64,000 nucleotides of DNA from Proteles cristata cristata (GCA_017311185.1 JAESUZ010002551.1:3534001-3598000), one strand, 5' to 3'. Shown: positions 27,660 through 39,959, counted from the stretch's first letter. Numbers and translations: made by a program. The notes: generated by a model from the sequence alone, not told the origin.

Positions 27660-27870
27660 CACTCATTTTATGTCAGACATACTAGGCTGAAACAAGCCTT
27701 TCATACAGTGTCTTACTTAATTTTTAAAACAATTTTAAGATGTTGGTACTATTGACTTCATTTTGCAGAGGAGATGAGGCTCCCTATTTCACAACTGCTG
27801 AGTGGAAGAGAGCTTGGGCTTGGATCCATGACCTTCAGCATCCAAGGCTCAGGTGTGAAACCATTTCATG
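27660..27870 (-). mobile_element. MIR SINE relic
   Basis: The plus strand reads as reverse MIR: TTGGTACTATTGACTTCATT, TTTGCAGAGGAGATGAGGCT, then CTGAGTGGAAGAGAGCTTGG and GGATCCATGACC. Confidence 0.7.
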
Positions 27871-28149
27871 GAGAATTGATTATTCTCTCTGCGTGCCACC
27901 ATGATGATTTTTACATCCCTTTATTACAATATAATGGCATTTAAATTGTTGGTTCACAGAACTGTTTCTCTTTCTTTGAGTCTCCTGGCAGTCATAGTCT
28001 GCCACTTAAATGACAGCAACTGGGTGCTGCAGAGTCTATAAGTTCAGGAGGCACTCAATAAAACTCTTGTCCCCTTGACCATCCTTATATTCATTCATTG
28101 AATCTTAGTTGCTTAGAGTGGGTCAAAATGAAAATATCAAGTCAAAGTA

Positions 28150-28350
28150 GTGACACCTGGGTGGCTCAGTCGGTTGAGTATCTGACTCTTCAAATGTAGC
28201 TCAGGTCATGATCCCAGGGTGGTAAGCCACCTGAATATGGAGACTGCTTGTGATTCTCTCTCTCCCTCTGCCCCTTCTCTGCTTCTTCTCTCTCTCTCCC
28301 CCCTCCCCCCCGCATCTCTCAAAATAAATAAACATTAAAACATTTAAAGT
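28150..28350 (+). mobile_element. Older carnivore SINE, atypical body
   Basis: Head GACACCTGGGTGGCTCAGTC and GCTCAGGTCATGATCCCAGG, then a short region without the usual felid TCGGGCTCTGTGCTGAC word, a CT-rich tract and a TCAAAATAAATAAACATT tail. The body is closer to a general carnivore SINE than to the young felid form. Confidence 0.88.
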
Positions 28351-29435
28351 AAATGTAAAATTTGGGTTCCTGCACACTTGACAAAATGAGCTTATAGAAC
28401 TTTGGCACAATATTCATATGTACTGTAGTCACAGTGTAGGTATAATTAACTAATATTCAGATTTTAGTAAAAAAAAAAAACAAAACTAGTGGTAAAAGCT
28501 CCAGTTATTGGCAGTTACACAAACTACAAAGGCATTTTCCAGAATCCAAAGACACTAAGAATGGATAATAATGGAAGAGTGAAATGGATACTTTGAATTT
28601 TTTTATTTCATACAAATTGCAAATAATGTAATTTTTCAAGGTGAAAACCCCAAATTATTTCTCTTCATAGGAGGAAATAAAAATGTTTATGTACTTTCTT
28701 TATTATTAGGTACTATTTCTTATTTTATCATACACTAATTCTGCTCATAAGTATGAATATTAAAACTCAATTTATGTATATCAGGTGACAACACATAATG
28801 GTGTCATTACCTTATTCCTTCAGGTACATGTGATTAAGTAACCAGTTTCTTCTTAGAAACATATAATAGAAACAAAACTCATAAAAGCGACATAAGTCCA
28901 TTTTGATCTTTTTAGATTTTGAGTTTTTAAAAATAATAATAATAAATTCCCTTGTAAGTATATTAAGCCATTTAATTACAGTGATGAGTGATTTTCTAAT
29001 CTTCACATTATTATTGAAGAGTATAAGTGGGGTATTCATAACACATATTAATAAAAGTTAATTAACATCAGGGTCCAGTTGTCTGAATTGGTATTTAAGC
29101 ATTTATCAAAGGGTAGCTCAGACTCTTCCAGAAAATATTAAAGGCAGGAGAAAAACCCTGCCAAAGGACTAACCCTGTGCTTTACCCTGCAAGGGGATTT
29201 TCTAGAATATCTGTAGACTACTGGATGCTTGCTGCAGAAGCATTACATATCAGCAGCGACTAATGGGCCTGACATCCCTGAGGTCTCCCTAGGCTGCTGG
29301 TTAGAATTCAGACCAGTCTTATGTCCTTGTCACAAAGTGTGTTGTCATAACTGCATTATGAAAACCGCAGACTCGCAGAGCACACTCTAAATTCTGATGA
29401 CTTCAATAACGACTTATTGAGTTACTGGTTATTTT
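28351..29435. other. AT-rich intron, nothing recognised
   Basis: About 1.1 kb of AT-rich intron with a 13-base A run near 28,469. No exon or RNA gene was seen. Confidence 0.4.
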
Positions 29436-29439
29436 CAGG

Positions 29440-29605
29440 TATGATTTATCTCACTTAATATTTGGATACTCGTTCAATTTACAGGCAACAAAACTGAGGC
29501 TCAGAGAGGTTAATAACTATCTTAAGGTCACAGTTAGCCAGCAGAAAATAAGAGATTTGAACACAAATCTTCTAGTATGAAACCTAGAACTCTGCACTCT
29601 GTGTG
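29440..29605 (-). mobile_element. MIR SINE relic
   Basis: Reverse MIR words on the plus strand: CAAAACTGAGGCTCAGAGAG, GTTAATAACTATCTTAAGGT, then CACAGTTAGCCAGCAG and AGAACTCTGCACTC. Confidence 0.75.
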
Positions 29606-29634
29606 AGTGGGTTGCTTTGAAAAACATTTTTCAG

Positions 29635-29857
29635 GGGCGCCTGAGTGGCTCAGTCCATTGAGTGTCTGACTTTGGCTCAGGTCATGATCTCACGGTTTGT
29701 GGGTTTCAGCTCCACGTCGGGCTCTGTGCTGACAGCTAGCTCAGTGCCTAGAGCCTGTCTTCAAATTCTGTGACTCCCTCTCTCTCTGACCCTCCCCTGT
29801 TCTCTCTCTCTCTCTCTCTCTCAAAAATAAATAAAACATTAAAAAAGAAAAGAAAAG
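29635..29857 (+). mobile_element. Carnivore SINE (SINEC)
   Basis: Head GGGCGCCTGAGTGGCTCAGT, B-box region ACGGTTTGTGGGTTTCAGCT, CT-rich tract and AAAATAAATAAAACATT tail with AAAAG units. Flanks AAAAACATTTTTCAG and AAAAACATTTGTCAG (29,620-29,634 and 29,858-29,872) differ at one base. Confidence 0.95.
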
Positions 29858-29875
29858 AAAAACATTTGTCAGGCT

Positions 29876-30215
29876 GCTAAGAAATTCTTTGCTTCAAGGA
29901 TAAGAAAAACCACCAAATTACTTCAACTGACTTAAACAAAAGAGAAGCATTGTGTATTGGAAGCATTCCTGGTTGGAAAATGTTAGGACATCAGTCAGGG
30001 CTGGGAAATGGAATCAGGAGTTGAGGAGACTCTGGTTTTTCCAGATATCTCGTCTGTTTCTTATTTCAGCTTCTTCATTTGTTGCCTTACAAATGGGATC
30101 TCTCTGCCGCTGATAGATAATGACTAGTCTAGCCTGTGTGTATGGGAAGGAAGAGAGCTTGAGTGTGAGTGGTCTGTGACCCATACAAGGAGCTATAGGA
30201 GGAGACACTCTGAGA
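29876..30215. repeat. Possible old interspersed repeat, family unknown
   Basis: Words such as GGATAAGAAAAACCACCAAA, AACTGACTTAAACAAAAGAG and CCTTACAAATGGGATCTCTC recall a common mammalian repeat that I cannot name. No coding signal. Confidence 0.3.
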
Positions 30216-30431
30216 AAGTTTCATGGGCAGCTTCTCAGATGGGAATCAGACAGGAGATGGGAAGACATATCTGGTAGAGGAACGATCTGTATTATTTATA
30301 CAAAAGAATTTTCTTGTACTGTTCTGTTAAACTTTGATCGTTAAATCCCTGATTCTCCTACATGATCGGGAGCAGTTGTATGAATCTTAATTGGTTTCTC
30401 TACTTTGGGTTGAGAGCATTGTGTATATACC

Positions 30432-30432
30432 C

Positions 30433-30463
<31 letters not shown>

Positions 30464-30479
30464 AGCGTGTGCGTGCGCT
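30432..30479. repeat. (GT)n with GC-alternating end
   Basis: About twelve GT units run into GCGCGCGAGCGTGTGCGTGC. Nearly all of it alternates purine and pyrimidine, so it is Z-DNA-prone as well as being a microsatellite. Confidence 0.95.
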
Positions 30480-31484
30480 AATATGTCAAACCTATAATTC
30501 TATTCCAAATATGCACATATAATTCTAGTTATGCAAGCATTTTATTCCTGTTAATCAACTGGGAGTTACCTTGATCAAAGAGATATTTTGGTGTCACTTC
30601 TATGAAACGAAAGGGGAAGCGTTGTCTTTTTGTCATTTGCAAACAAATTACATGTGCTTATACAACTATCATTTGGTTAATATTAGCAAGGAGAACCAGG
30701 TAGTGCCAGAGATAAAAAATGGTGCTTCTGGGAGTGGAATGTGCCTGCCTATAACCTGTGGGTTTCCAGCATCTCTGACATGGCACAGTCCCTTGAGTAA
30801 ACATCTTTAGCAGCAGACATGAGTTAGTGACCCTCATAAGAATTATATCGTAAAGCAGTTTTTATGGACAGGAGTACTCTTGAGGAAAATATTGTACTCA
30901 TTTCAACTTAATATTATATGAAATCCCTAAACAACTTTCAGTATAGAAAAACATTTGCTGCTTGTATAAGAAGGTCAAAAGTGAAAATGTCAAACTGCTA
31001 ATTACTTCCCCTTGTGGGTGGAGAAAGGAATACAGGAATTGCTGAAATCATCCCATAAAAGAGATAAATGTTGAGTACACTCATAGATGATGTCCTGGTT
31101 AAAAAACAACCACGATGAAAACTTTGTTTCTTACAACCCATCATTCAGCTGTTCACCCCTAAAAATTCAACCTGATAATCATGTGGCTAATATGCCAAAC
31201 TTTTAAAACCCTTCAAGTTTTTGCATGTAGTTTGCACTTTGTAAGATGGTGGGAAATAGCATTTAATAATATGTGGATTTTTGGAAATATTCTGTACCAA
31301 GAATAAGGCAGTAGAGGTATGGATTAAATTTTATCGGAGAGGATAAGCAAGACATGGATGATGTCTAGCTCTTGCCTTACCATCAGTCAGTGCTGTGCTT
31401 TGAACCTCTACTTGCTCCATTTTCATCACTGAAGGACGAGACTACAATACACCCTGTAAATAAGCTCCTTCTAGTTCTCATATT
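30480..31484. other. Intron, nothing recognised
   Basis: About 1 kb without exon, RNA gene or clear repeat. Confidence 0.4.
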
Positions 31485-31497
31485 TGTGTCCTTTCTT

Positions 31498-31706
31498 TTT
31501 TTAAAATAAAAAAAATTAATGTTTTTTTTATTTTTGAGAGAGAGAGAGACAGAGTGTGAGCAGGAGAGAGGCAGAGAGAGAAGGAGACATAGAATCTGAA
31601 GCGGGCTCCAGCACAGAGCCTGATGCAGGGCTTGAACTTATGAACCATGAGATCATGACCTGAGTGGAAGTTGAATGCTTAACCTATTGAGCCTCCCAGG
31701 CACCCC
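31498..31706 (-). mobile_element. Carnivore SINE (SINEC)
   Basis: Reverse copy with GAGAGAGAGAGACAGAGTG, GATGCAGGGCTTGAACTTAT and CCTCCCAGGCACCCC. Part of the usual CAGGCTCTGAGCTGTCAG stretch is deleted. Flanks TGTGTCCTTTCTT and TGTGTCTTTTCTT (31,485-31,497 and 31,707-31,719) differ at one base. Confidence 0.93.
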
Positions 31707-31719
31707 TGTGTCTTTTCTT

Positions 31720-32775
31720 AATCTATGATATCTCAGAGATCATAGTCATGTTACTTAACAAAGAGTACATTTTAAATAGGGATGCTGATCATTGTTGAAG
31801 GTTCATTATACTGTTCTCATTACTTTTGTTAATGAAACTTTTCAGAGAGAGAGATGGAAATATAGCTATAGAGGATGATGGCAATAATAAGGAAATGCTG
31901 CTTATTATTTCCTCCATCTTAAAAAACATGGTATGTTAGTTTATTTTATTGAGTCACCTAAACATGAAGAGTGATATAAACAATACGATGTAGGAGGAAG
32001 CAGTAACAGAAATTGGAAAACCTTGCAAGTCCTCTTGAGCCATTTCAGTTGAAATGCTTTATCATTTCATTGTGAATGACATATAAGATGTACTTATAGT
32101 CAAATTTAATGAATATACATTACAGAGATAAATGGTTCATGAATTCCCCATCATTTTGGATTATGCATTATTGCTCTTTAAAATCATTAGTTTGGAAAAT
32201 TGTGATTTGATTGTAATTTGCAATTTCCTAGCATGCCCTGACTGGGCAAAGAAGGAAGCAGTTTGGATAATGGTCAGAACGAAATTTACAAATGTAATGG
32301 GGTTGATCCATAAAGTCGATAAAGCACATGGCATAATCTGCAGTCAACTATAAAAATTTGACCATGGAAACACCAATGGAATAACTTGAAGTTTGAGCTG
32401 TAACATCAGAGTTCATATATATTCTAAAGTCACTTTCTGCGTAGCTAGATTTCTCCCAGAGATTAGTGAATTTATCTAAAAATGTTTATGGAGCAATCAT
32501 CCTTTTCCAGAACTGTATGAATAGTCATCTAAGGACCATTAAGGCACAAGACCAGGTCTTTGCCGTTCAAAACTGGGTAGAACTCTTTTCTCCTTGGGCC
32601 ACAATTGGATGTTAATCTCACATGAGAGGACAGATTCCTTTCTTGGAACCAGAATAAACAATGGGCCCTCTTTTAGTAAAAAGTTTAAAATTTCAGGAGG
32701 GCCCTTCGAATCCCCAAACTGACTGCAGATTCACTAACAACTACGTCAACAGCCAAGCTTGTAGAAATGTTTATA
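31720..32775. other. Intron, nothing recognised
   Basis: About 1 kb of AT-rich intron. An open frame of 73 codons at 32,132-32,353 has no domain. Confidence 0.4.
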
Positions 32776-32779
32776 CTCT

Positions 32780-33840
32780 GTTCTGTTTCCTCACCCTGCC
32801 CTCACTCCTCGACTTGATGTGTTCTGCTTCTGTCTCCAGTCACTTGTTCCAAGTCACCAGTGATCTCTTTCTCATTAGATTTACTTTTTATTCCTTTTAT
32901 TACTTGACTTTGAGACCACAATTGATATTGTTGAGTACTCTCTTTTAAATAAATGTTCTTTTCCTTTGGCTTCCATGACACTTCCCTGATGTGCTTTACT
33001 TTGTCTATTCTGGGCAATTTAAATAATGTCTTCTTAGACTTCTTTGTGGGGTCCCTGTTCTTCCCAGGACAGTCCTCAGGGTTTTGAAGTAGACAGTCTT
33101 CTCTCTTCACTATCTACTTGTGCTGAGTGATAGCACTGCTCCTGAATCGTCTGTCAGTCATCATCTGCGGTGATATTCCATCTCTATCTCATCCAGTCCC
33201 ATCTGCAGAGCTTTGGGGAACATATCCAAGTCTCTACTGCAGTTTAACATTGATGTTGCACAGAAGCCTCAGATTCAGTGTGTTTAAAACAAAAACTTCA
33301 CCTTACTCCCTGAACACCTTACTTCCCTGGGAAGCTGCTGCTATCCCAGTATTGCCTGTCTTGGGAAATGGCACCACAGCTCATTGTTGACTCCTTTATC
33401 TCCTTCACACTCTCTACTTTCAATCAGAAACCAAGATATATAGCTCTTGATTTTTGCCAGCACATTCTATTTTTATTGTCATTATCTTTGTAGACACTTC
33501 CTTTCATCTCTTTATCTTGATTATTGTACTGGCCTCCTAACTGAGAGGTCTACCTGGTCTAGTTACCAAGAACTCTTATGTCTTCTCTCAATTCCAAGTG
33601 GTTCTTCTATAATGCATAGCTAATCATGGCATTTCTCTGATTAAAACAAAACTGTGTCCTATTTCACATGAGATGAAGTCATATTGCTTATGTAGCTCTA
33701 AGTGTCTGCATAATCTGGTCCCATGCCTACCTATCCAATCTCAGCTCTTATGCTTCCATTTGTACTTCAAGTCCTGCCTTATTGATATTCTTTCACATCT
33801 TCCAACACAGTGTGGCTCTTCTTGCCTTTGGGTTTTAGCA
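32780..33840 (+). mobile_element. L2 LINE relic (RT region to 3' end)
   Basis: The plus strand keeps the L2 order over about 1 kb: AAGTCACCAGTGATCTCTTT, TTTGGCTTCCATGACACTTC, GGAAATGGCACCACAGCTCA, TACTGGCCTCCTAACTGAGA, then ATAATCTGGTCCCATGCCTA. These correspond to the C-terminal part of the CR1-like reverse transcriptase frame and the 3' end. All frames are broken, so it is a relic. It is the longest L2 copy in the window. Confidence 0.75.
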
Positions 33841-33856
33841 CATCCCTCTGATAAAG

Positions 33857-33941
33857 TGTACATACACACATATATATATGTATATATATATATAATGTGT
33901 ATGTATAAAGTATACATATATATGTGTGTGTGTATATATAA
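33857..33941. repeat. TA/CA/TG simple repeat
   Basis: Mixed ACATA, (TA)n and (TG)n units over about 85 bases. Confidence 0.93.
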
Positions 33942-34925
33942 GAAATCCTTATATCTTCTCTCAGAAGCATCCGCTAATTTTCTACACTAGGTAATGTTAG
34001 AAAGCAACTGCAACTGTATATCCAAGATGATAACAATAATTATATATTACTATATATTAATATAATTACTATAACTTTAACTTTTTTGTGTCCGGAGTAG
34101 AGGGAGATAGAGACTGCATATTATTTGCTCATGATTGCATTGCACCTCTACACCCCCATGCCTGATAAAGTGTTTGACACAGTTTTTCAGTTCACACTTG
34201 AATGCTTAAATGCAGAGAAAGAGTAAAATTCAGTGTGTGTTATGTTGTCCTACAACTAACTAAAACAGAGGATGAGATCTTTCCATATAATGCCAAAACA
34301 CACCTTTTTACCTACATTTTTATTGTAAATGGAATAAATAATATACCAATGAATTTGGAAGGCCCAATGGAAGCTTTTTATGCTTAACACATGATTATAC
34401 ATATCAATAAATGACAATGGCATGACATTCAATAAATGTTTGTGTTAATCAATAAACGACTATTAATATTTTGACTGAGCTTTATTTGCCTAAAGGAAAG
34501 AATTAAGCTCAATAAGAGATGCTGGTTTTATATTTGGCTCAACTGAATGCAGGTATAATATGAATGCAGGGAGCCATGGCATTGAATATTAGACTCAGGA
34601 TAATCTTTGGGACAATTGCTCTCTTAGATTTAATTTATTTTAACTTATCAAACTGTTTTGAATTTCCCGGAAGTTACTTCCTTATATCAGAAGTTGCATA
34701 TTAGTACTTAGCCATTTCACCAAAGTATGAGATTTAATATGATACACACTCTCTATACCTCACTGAAAGATGTTAATAACGAAAGTATCAAACAAAAGTG
34801 ATGCCAACCTGAGGTAGCTGTAATATATCAATAATTGAAAGCACATTTTCCTTTACAAACACTATACTCATATATTTCCTACGTCAGGAATGCAACCATC
34901 TTGTTGTAAAAACTAGAAACCTAAA
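33942..34925. other. AT-rich intron, nothing recognised
   Basis: About 1 kb of AT-rich intron. Two TCAATAAA words occur near 34,403-34,455. No exon or RNA gene. Confidence 0.4.
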
Positions 34926-34929
34926 ATAT

Positions 34930-35240
34930 TTGACAGTTTTCTCTCCCTCATAACCTATGTTTGTTTACCTCCTGATTATCTCTCAAACTGGTCCCCTTAG
35001 ATCGATCTCCATACTCATTAATCTGGTTGGAACTATTATCATCCTCTCCCAGAAGACTTGTAACACCTTCCTAAGAAGCTGTCTGCCATCATGTCCTTGC
35101 CAGTCCATTCTTCCCTCAGTAGCCAAACCTGTCTGATTATGCCCTGCTGAAAATCTTCAGTGGTTTCCCATCGGCCTTAAAGAAAAAGTCAGTTTCTTCT
35201 GATTTCATCAGTGCTACCAAACTTGCTATTTAGATGTCAT
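34930..35240 (+). mobile_element. L2 LINE relic
   Basis: Words such as CTCTCAAACTGGTCCCCTTA, CTTCAGTGGTTTCCCATCGG and CCTTAAAGAAAAAGTCAG follow the L2 3' region on the plus strand. Confidence 0.65.
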
Positions 35241-35253
35241 ATTCTAGTATATA

Positions 35254-35592
35254 GATTTTTTTTATTTTTTTATTTTTTATTTATTTATTTTTTTTACAAA
35301 TAGTTTATTGTCAAATTAGTTTCCACATAACACTCAGTGCTCATCCCCATAAGTGTCCTCCTCTATGCCCATCCCCCCCTCCCCCCCATCCATCAGTCCT
35401 CAGTTTTTGTCAGCATTTAAGACTCTCTCATGGTTTGCCTCTCTCCCTTTCCCCCATTTCCGCCCTTCTTCTCCCCCTTGTTCCTCAGTTACGTTCCTCC
35501 TAATCCTCCTATACGTGCAAACATGATATTTGTCCTTCTCTGCCTGACTTATTTCGCTCAGCATAACACCCTCAAGGTCCATCCATGTAGAT
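35254..35592 (-). mobile_element. LINE-1 3' UTR, carnivore type, 5'-truncated
   Basis: T-rich start, then AGTTTATTGTCAAATTAGTT, ACACTCAGTGCTCATCCCC, a C-rich run and GACTTATTTCGCTCAGCATA. This is the carnivore L1 3' untranslated end read backwards. It is about 340 bases long with no coding part, and is younger-looking than the L1 relics elsewhere in the window. Confidence 0.85.
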
Positions 35593-35702
35593 TTCTGGCT
35601 TGTCAGTTTCCCATTCGCCTTTACACTAAAATGGATACATCCAGGATGAACTTTTTAAAGGAAAATGGGGGTATTGCCCATGGGTACTCTTTGGTAAGGT
35701 GG

Positions 35703-35731
35703 ATTCATTCATTCATTCATTCATTCATTCA
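35703..35731. repeat. (ATTC)n microsatellite
   Basis: Seven ATTC units. Confidence 0.95.
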
Positions 35732-35734
35732 GAC

Positions 35735-36850
35735 ATTCAAAATTTTATTAAAAGCATCTTAATCTTCTCCTCCTGCATGATCTAAAACAATAAGTCTTTC
35801 TTTTCAGACACATTTTTGCTTTACAGTTCAAGGGCTTCAGGGACTTCTTTATAATGCTGAGAAATTCTACCATGTAGATGAACAGAGACCCCAGAAGGAA
35901 GGAAATTACTTGTTCAGAGCCAAATAATGAGTTGGTAATGGAGTGCATAACAAAGGTCAGTCTTCTCATTACAATGTTCTTTTCATTTTGTCATTTTGAT
36001 ATTGGCTAGAACATGCTCATGAATTGTCACTGTATAGGATAGAAAGTGAGAATCAATGAATCAAAATATTACAAGGTGTGTAGTTTTATCTATGATACAA
36101 TAAATCTTGTTGTAGCCTATTACTCTTGCTTTCAAAAAGTAATGTCTAGTATAAACACAGTCTAGTATAAACAACAGAGAGAGAAGGTGGGACATGAGTG
36201 AGAGAGATCCCTTGGGAGGTCATTACACTAAAATGCATTTTGGTAAAATGTAAATATGTTCAATATTCAGACATTTATTTCTCAGTAATTCAAGGCTTTG
36301 CATTTAATGCACTGTTTTAGAAATAGAATCTTTAAAAATGGCCTAGTATTTTAGAAAGAGGTTAGAAATATGAAGTGTATGGACAAAATGGAATCAAATT
36401 TACACATTTATAATAACAAGAAAATTTAGATATTCAATATTAGGTTTCTTAAGCATGTATCTCTCAAAGAACAGGTAAGTGGGGCCACTAAAACAAGGCC
36501 TCAAAGGACACAAAGGAAACAGCTTTAAAATACGGAATAAAGGTTGTATACCTTACTAGTCGCTTGCTCAGATGCTTCAACAGGAAGGAGTATTTTTATT
36601 TTTAATGCAATGAATTGGGAATGAGTTCCTATACTTGGCTCAGTGAATAGTAACATATAAATACAAAAGTTCCACTGAATCACTTCCAGAAGGTATTCTT
36701 AGTTCAAGTTTACAATGAGGGTTTCTCGAATTTGCCAGGCTTCACAGAGGAAATATAATTTGATCAATAAGCAGAATTTTGCTAAGTGAAGTGAAGAAAA
36801 AAGATAAAGACAGAGAGGAGGAATATTGAGAATCCAAGCTTTGCAGATCA
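35735..36850. other. AT-rich intron, nothing recognised
   Basis: About 1.1 kb. An 18-base near-tandem unit (AGTCTAGTATAAACA) occurs twice near 36,144-36,172. No exon or RNA gene. Confidence 0.4.
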
Positions 36851-36867
36851 TGATAGAATTTTGGGTT

Positions 36868-37096
36868 ATATTTTATTTAAAAAGTTTTTTAATGTTTTAT
36901 TTATTTCTGAGAGAGAGAGAGAGACAGCGTGAACAGGGGAGGGTCAGAGAGAGAGGGAGACACAGAATCTGAAACAGGCTCCAGGATCTGAGCTAGCTGT
37001 CAGCACTGAGCCTGACGCGGGGCTAGAACCCGCAAACCGCGAGATCATGACCTGAGCCGAAGTTAGTTGCTCAACCGGCTGAGCCACCCAGACGCC
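36868..37096 (-). mobile_element. Carnivore SINE (SINEC)
   Basis: Reverse copy: TATTTATTTCTGAGAGAG, ACAGGCTCCAGGATCTGAGC, AACCCGCAAACCGCGAGATC and CTGAGCCACCCAGACGCC. Related flanks AGAATTTTGGGTT and AGAATTTTGTGTT (36,855 and 37,097 onward) are a near-perfect duplication. Confidence 0.95.
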
Positions 37097-37149
37097 AGAA
37101 TTTTGTGTTTTATCCTGGAAGTAAAATGGAAGTCATTGAGGAATTTTGA

Positions 37150-37335
37150 TTGGAGGAACAACATTTATTGAGTACTTACTGTATGCCAGGATTATAATAC
37201 CATTATTTCATGCAACAGACCCCAATCAATCTTATAATGTAGATACTGTGGTCACACTCATTTTATAGGTGAGGAGACTGAGCTGTTGAAAGGTGAAGAA
37301 CCAAATTACAGCACTACAAGTTCTGAAGCCAGTTC
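37150..37335 (-). mobile_element. MIR SINE relic
   Basis: Reverse MIR on the plus strand: ACATTTATTGAGTACTTACT, GTATGCCAGGATTATAATAC, then CATTTTATAGGTGAGGAGAC and TGAGCTGTTGAAAGGTGAAG. Confidence 0.78.
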
Positions 37336-37429
37336 AACACAGAGGACATTGACAGAAATATACAGACTAGCAAGAGAAAGAGGAGGAAGTGGAGATTGGA
37401 GTGAGGGAGCTCCCAAAGGAGAGCACAAA

Positions 37430-37640
37430 AACAAGGCCAGACACTAGAAATATTTTCTGTGGAAAGAGGGTGGGGCTTGGACTGATTGGCTGTCAGTGAT
37501 GAAAAGGAGGAAGAGAAAATTAGGATGACATTCAAGTTTCTGACTTGGCAACTGTGTGGAGAGCGGTCCCTTTTTTAGCAACAGGGAGTACAGGTGGGGG
37601 AGGGGATCAAAGGAAGTGTGGCGGCAGAGAAGGATGCCTT
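37430..37640 (-). mobile_element. L2 LINE relic
   Basis: Words AATTAGGATGACATTCAAGT and TTTCTGACTTGGCAACTGTG match reverse-complement L2. It is short and diverged. Confidence 0.6.
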
Positions 37641-37734
37641 CCATCTGGAGCCTATGGAGATGGAGACACCTGTGGCAATGCAGTGGGACCTCTGGAGAAG
37701 GCAGTATGTGGGGGGGAGCACAGGAGGGTAATGT

Positions 37735-37945
37735 GCAGCAGTGAAAAGACCACTCAGAATTAAATCCAGCCCCCCTAACCTAACGGTGACCACAGCTAAT
37801 TATGTAAATTAGTGAAGTGGAAATAAGAAACTTGTGTGATCAATTCTTGCTTTCACTGTGTACAAACGCTTCATGTCTTTGGGTCTCAGAATCTTTATCT
37901 GCCAAACAAGAAGAGGAGCAGACATTTGAAAATTGCCTTTGGAGG
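37735..37945 (+). mobile_element. MIR SINE relic
   Basis: Plus-strand MIR-like order: GCAGTGAAAAGACCACTCAG, then TTTGGGTCTCAGAATCTTTA and TCTGCCAAACAAGAAGAGGA. Weakly conserved. Confidence 0.5.
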
Positions 37946-38028
37946 TCCCCTTTATATTCTCTGAACAATTTTGTGCGGTTTATTGCTTAAATCCCGTCAG
38001 CAGATAATCTGGAAATTTACATAATTGG

Positions 38029-38042
38029 CCACAAGGGGGAGA
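38029..38042 (+). promoter_or_regulatory. Weak CTCF-like motif
   Basis: CCACAAGGGGGAGA resembles the left two-thirds of the CTCF core but has A where the core has the conserved C after the G run. It is listed only as a candidate. Confidence 0.2.
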
Positions 38043-38499
38043 ACTCTAATTCTATATTAAGTCGTTTTCTCCACTATGAAATAATCTCAAAGTTGGTGAT
38101 GGGCTGTCTCATTTCTACTTCCTCGTGGAAGTTGTGGGAATTCTAAAGAATAGGTTTAACTGAATGGAAATGTGGTTTTGTGTCGCTAAAGTTACGATAA
38201 AGTCCCTGAACGTAAAAATCTATTTGTATCAAGCAATAATTCTCCATGAAGGAATCCAGATGCCTCTTTAATTAAAATGAAGACAGTAAAAATTTAAAAA
38301 TCCTGGGAGGATTTTTTCTTACAAATAACATTATTTTAGTTAACCTTCATGAAAACTATAACCTTCCCGAAAGCCCTTGGTTACTCTGAAATGAACATAA
38401 GAGCATTGGCTTGTCCGTTTACTTTAAAGATATCCATATCAAAATAAAAGAATTAGAATGGCATGGGCCACACCAGTTTAAACGTCACATGTTTACTGA

Positions 38500-38529
38500 A
38501 TATATATATATATATATATATACATGTGT
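38500..38529. repeat. (TA)n microsatellite
   Basis: Ten or so TA units followed by TACATGTGTA. Confidence 0.95.
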
Positions 38530-39385
38530 ATATTTATATGTTGTATGTTCTATGTTCATTGTTATAAGAACATTGAATGTTACATGCTCAGTATTAAAAT
38601 ACTCATTTTCTGTGTGGGTTAACTTTCTATACTCTAGTTTTATGGGAAATTATAACTCTCATTGGCTTGAGAAATACCTTATGAGTTTTCCGAAGCTTTA
38701 ATAAGTCACGTTTTTTTACTTGGTCAAATTAAATTAGATTTATAAGGTCTGAATATTTCTGCATTTTATCAAATATACCCAAACATATAGTACATGAGTG
38801 TCTTCCTTTTTAAAGACATGATATCAGTGAGCTATACAGGAATCCCAATAATGCAACAGTTACTGAAATCATATTTGTGTTTCCCTTAGAGACTGTGTCA
38901 CATTCTTTTAATATGTTTCATGACAGCAGATCTTCCTTTGAGAGTGAATGCAATATTTTAAAAAAGTTTTTATGAATAAAGACTGAATATTAAGGTCACC
39001 ACTCAAGTCGGAGTATATATTATTTAGGAATAAGAAAACTTGATGTAGCTCAACTATTTAAACTCCCTTTGATTTATAAGCCTTCTTAATTCATCTGTCA
39101 TAAAAGTCACAAAATGTTTTCAGCAGTGATATTGTAACTGAAATAAGTTAAAACCTCCTAACGTGGCTACTGCCAGGATGGGTAACTTACATTTAAATAA
39201 ATTCATTCTGGTGTGCTCACTAAAAAAGATAAATAAGTATATAAGTAATTTAATTTATTTACTTGCTTTGTGCTTATTTTCTAGTTAGTTTCATGACTGA
39301 CACTATAAGAATCTTTTAAATGTGAAATAACAGTATACTGAGTAAATTAGTAGTATTATCACAGAGATATTTTCTGTAACTTCCT
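38530..39385. other. AT-rich intron, nothing recognised
   Basis: About 0.85 kb without exon, RNA gene or clear repeat. Confidence 0.4.
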
Positions 39386-39403
39386 CTAAAATGACTCAGA
39401 TTT

Positions 39404-39634
39404 GGGGCACCTGGGTGGCTCAGTTGGTTGAGTGTCTGACTTCGGCTCAGGTCATGATCTCACGGTTTGTGGCTTCGAGCCCCACGTCGGGCTTTGTGCT
39501 GATAGCTAGCTCAGAGCCTGGAACCTGCTTCAGATTCTGTGTCTCTCTCTCTCTGACTCTCCCCTGCTCACGCTGTCTCTCTCTCTCTCTCTCTCAGAAA
39601 TTAAATAAATACATACATACATACATATATACAT
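39404..39634 (+). mobile_element. Carnivore SINE with CATA tail
   Basis: Head GGGGCACCTGGGTGGCTCAG, TCTCACGGTTTGTGGCTTCG, CT-rich tract, AAATAAAT tail extended by CATA units. Flanks AAAATGACTCAGATTT and AAAACGACTCAGATTT (39,388-39,403 and 39,635-39,650) differ at one base. Confidence 0.96.
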
Positions 39635-39759
39635 AAAACGACTCAGATTTTTAATATTTTTCTTTGGCTTAATAAATTAATTTTCACTTGATATTTTTCA
39701 TATCACAAAGCATTGTCGACCAATAAAAGATCTATGCAAGGCAGTGTGGAAGACACACA

Positions 39760-39860
39760 CCTTACTGCTGCTTTTATATCCAATGACAAGCACAGTGCTT
39801 GGTCCTTTAGTAAATATTTACTAGTAGATATTTAATAAGTATTAGTGGCATAGGTGAATG
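39760..39860 (+). mobile_element. Possible L2 3' end relic
   Basis: ACAAGCACAGTGCTTGGTCC followed by TAGTAAATATTTACTAG resembles the L2 3' terminus. Short and uncertain. Confidence 0.35.
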
Positions 39861-39909
39861 AAAAGTAAATTATATGAAGTTATACTCACACATATGTAAT
39901 TATTCCTGT

Positions 39910-39912
<3 letters not shown>

Positions 39913-39947
<35 letters not shown>
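39913..39947. repeat. (AC)n microsatellite
   Basis: About seventeen uninterrupted AC units. Confidence 0.97.
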
Positions 39948-39949
<2 letters not shown>

Positions 39950-39959
39950 ATAAATATAT

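Noticed and set aside
39391..39636. Open frame of 81 codons containing WVAQLVECLTSAQVMISR
   Set aside because: A translated SINE; similar peptides appear at other SINE copies in the window.
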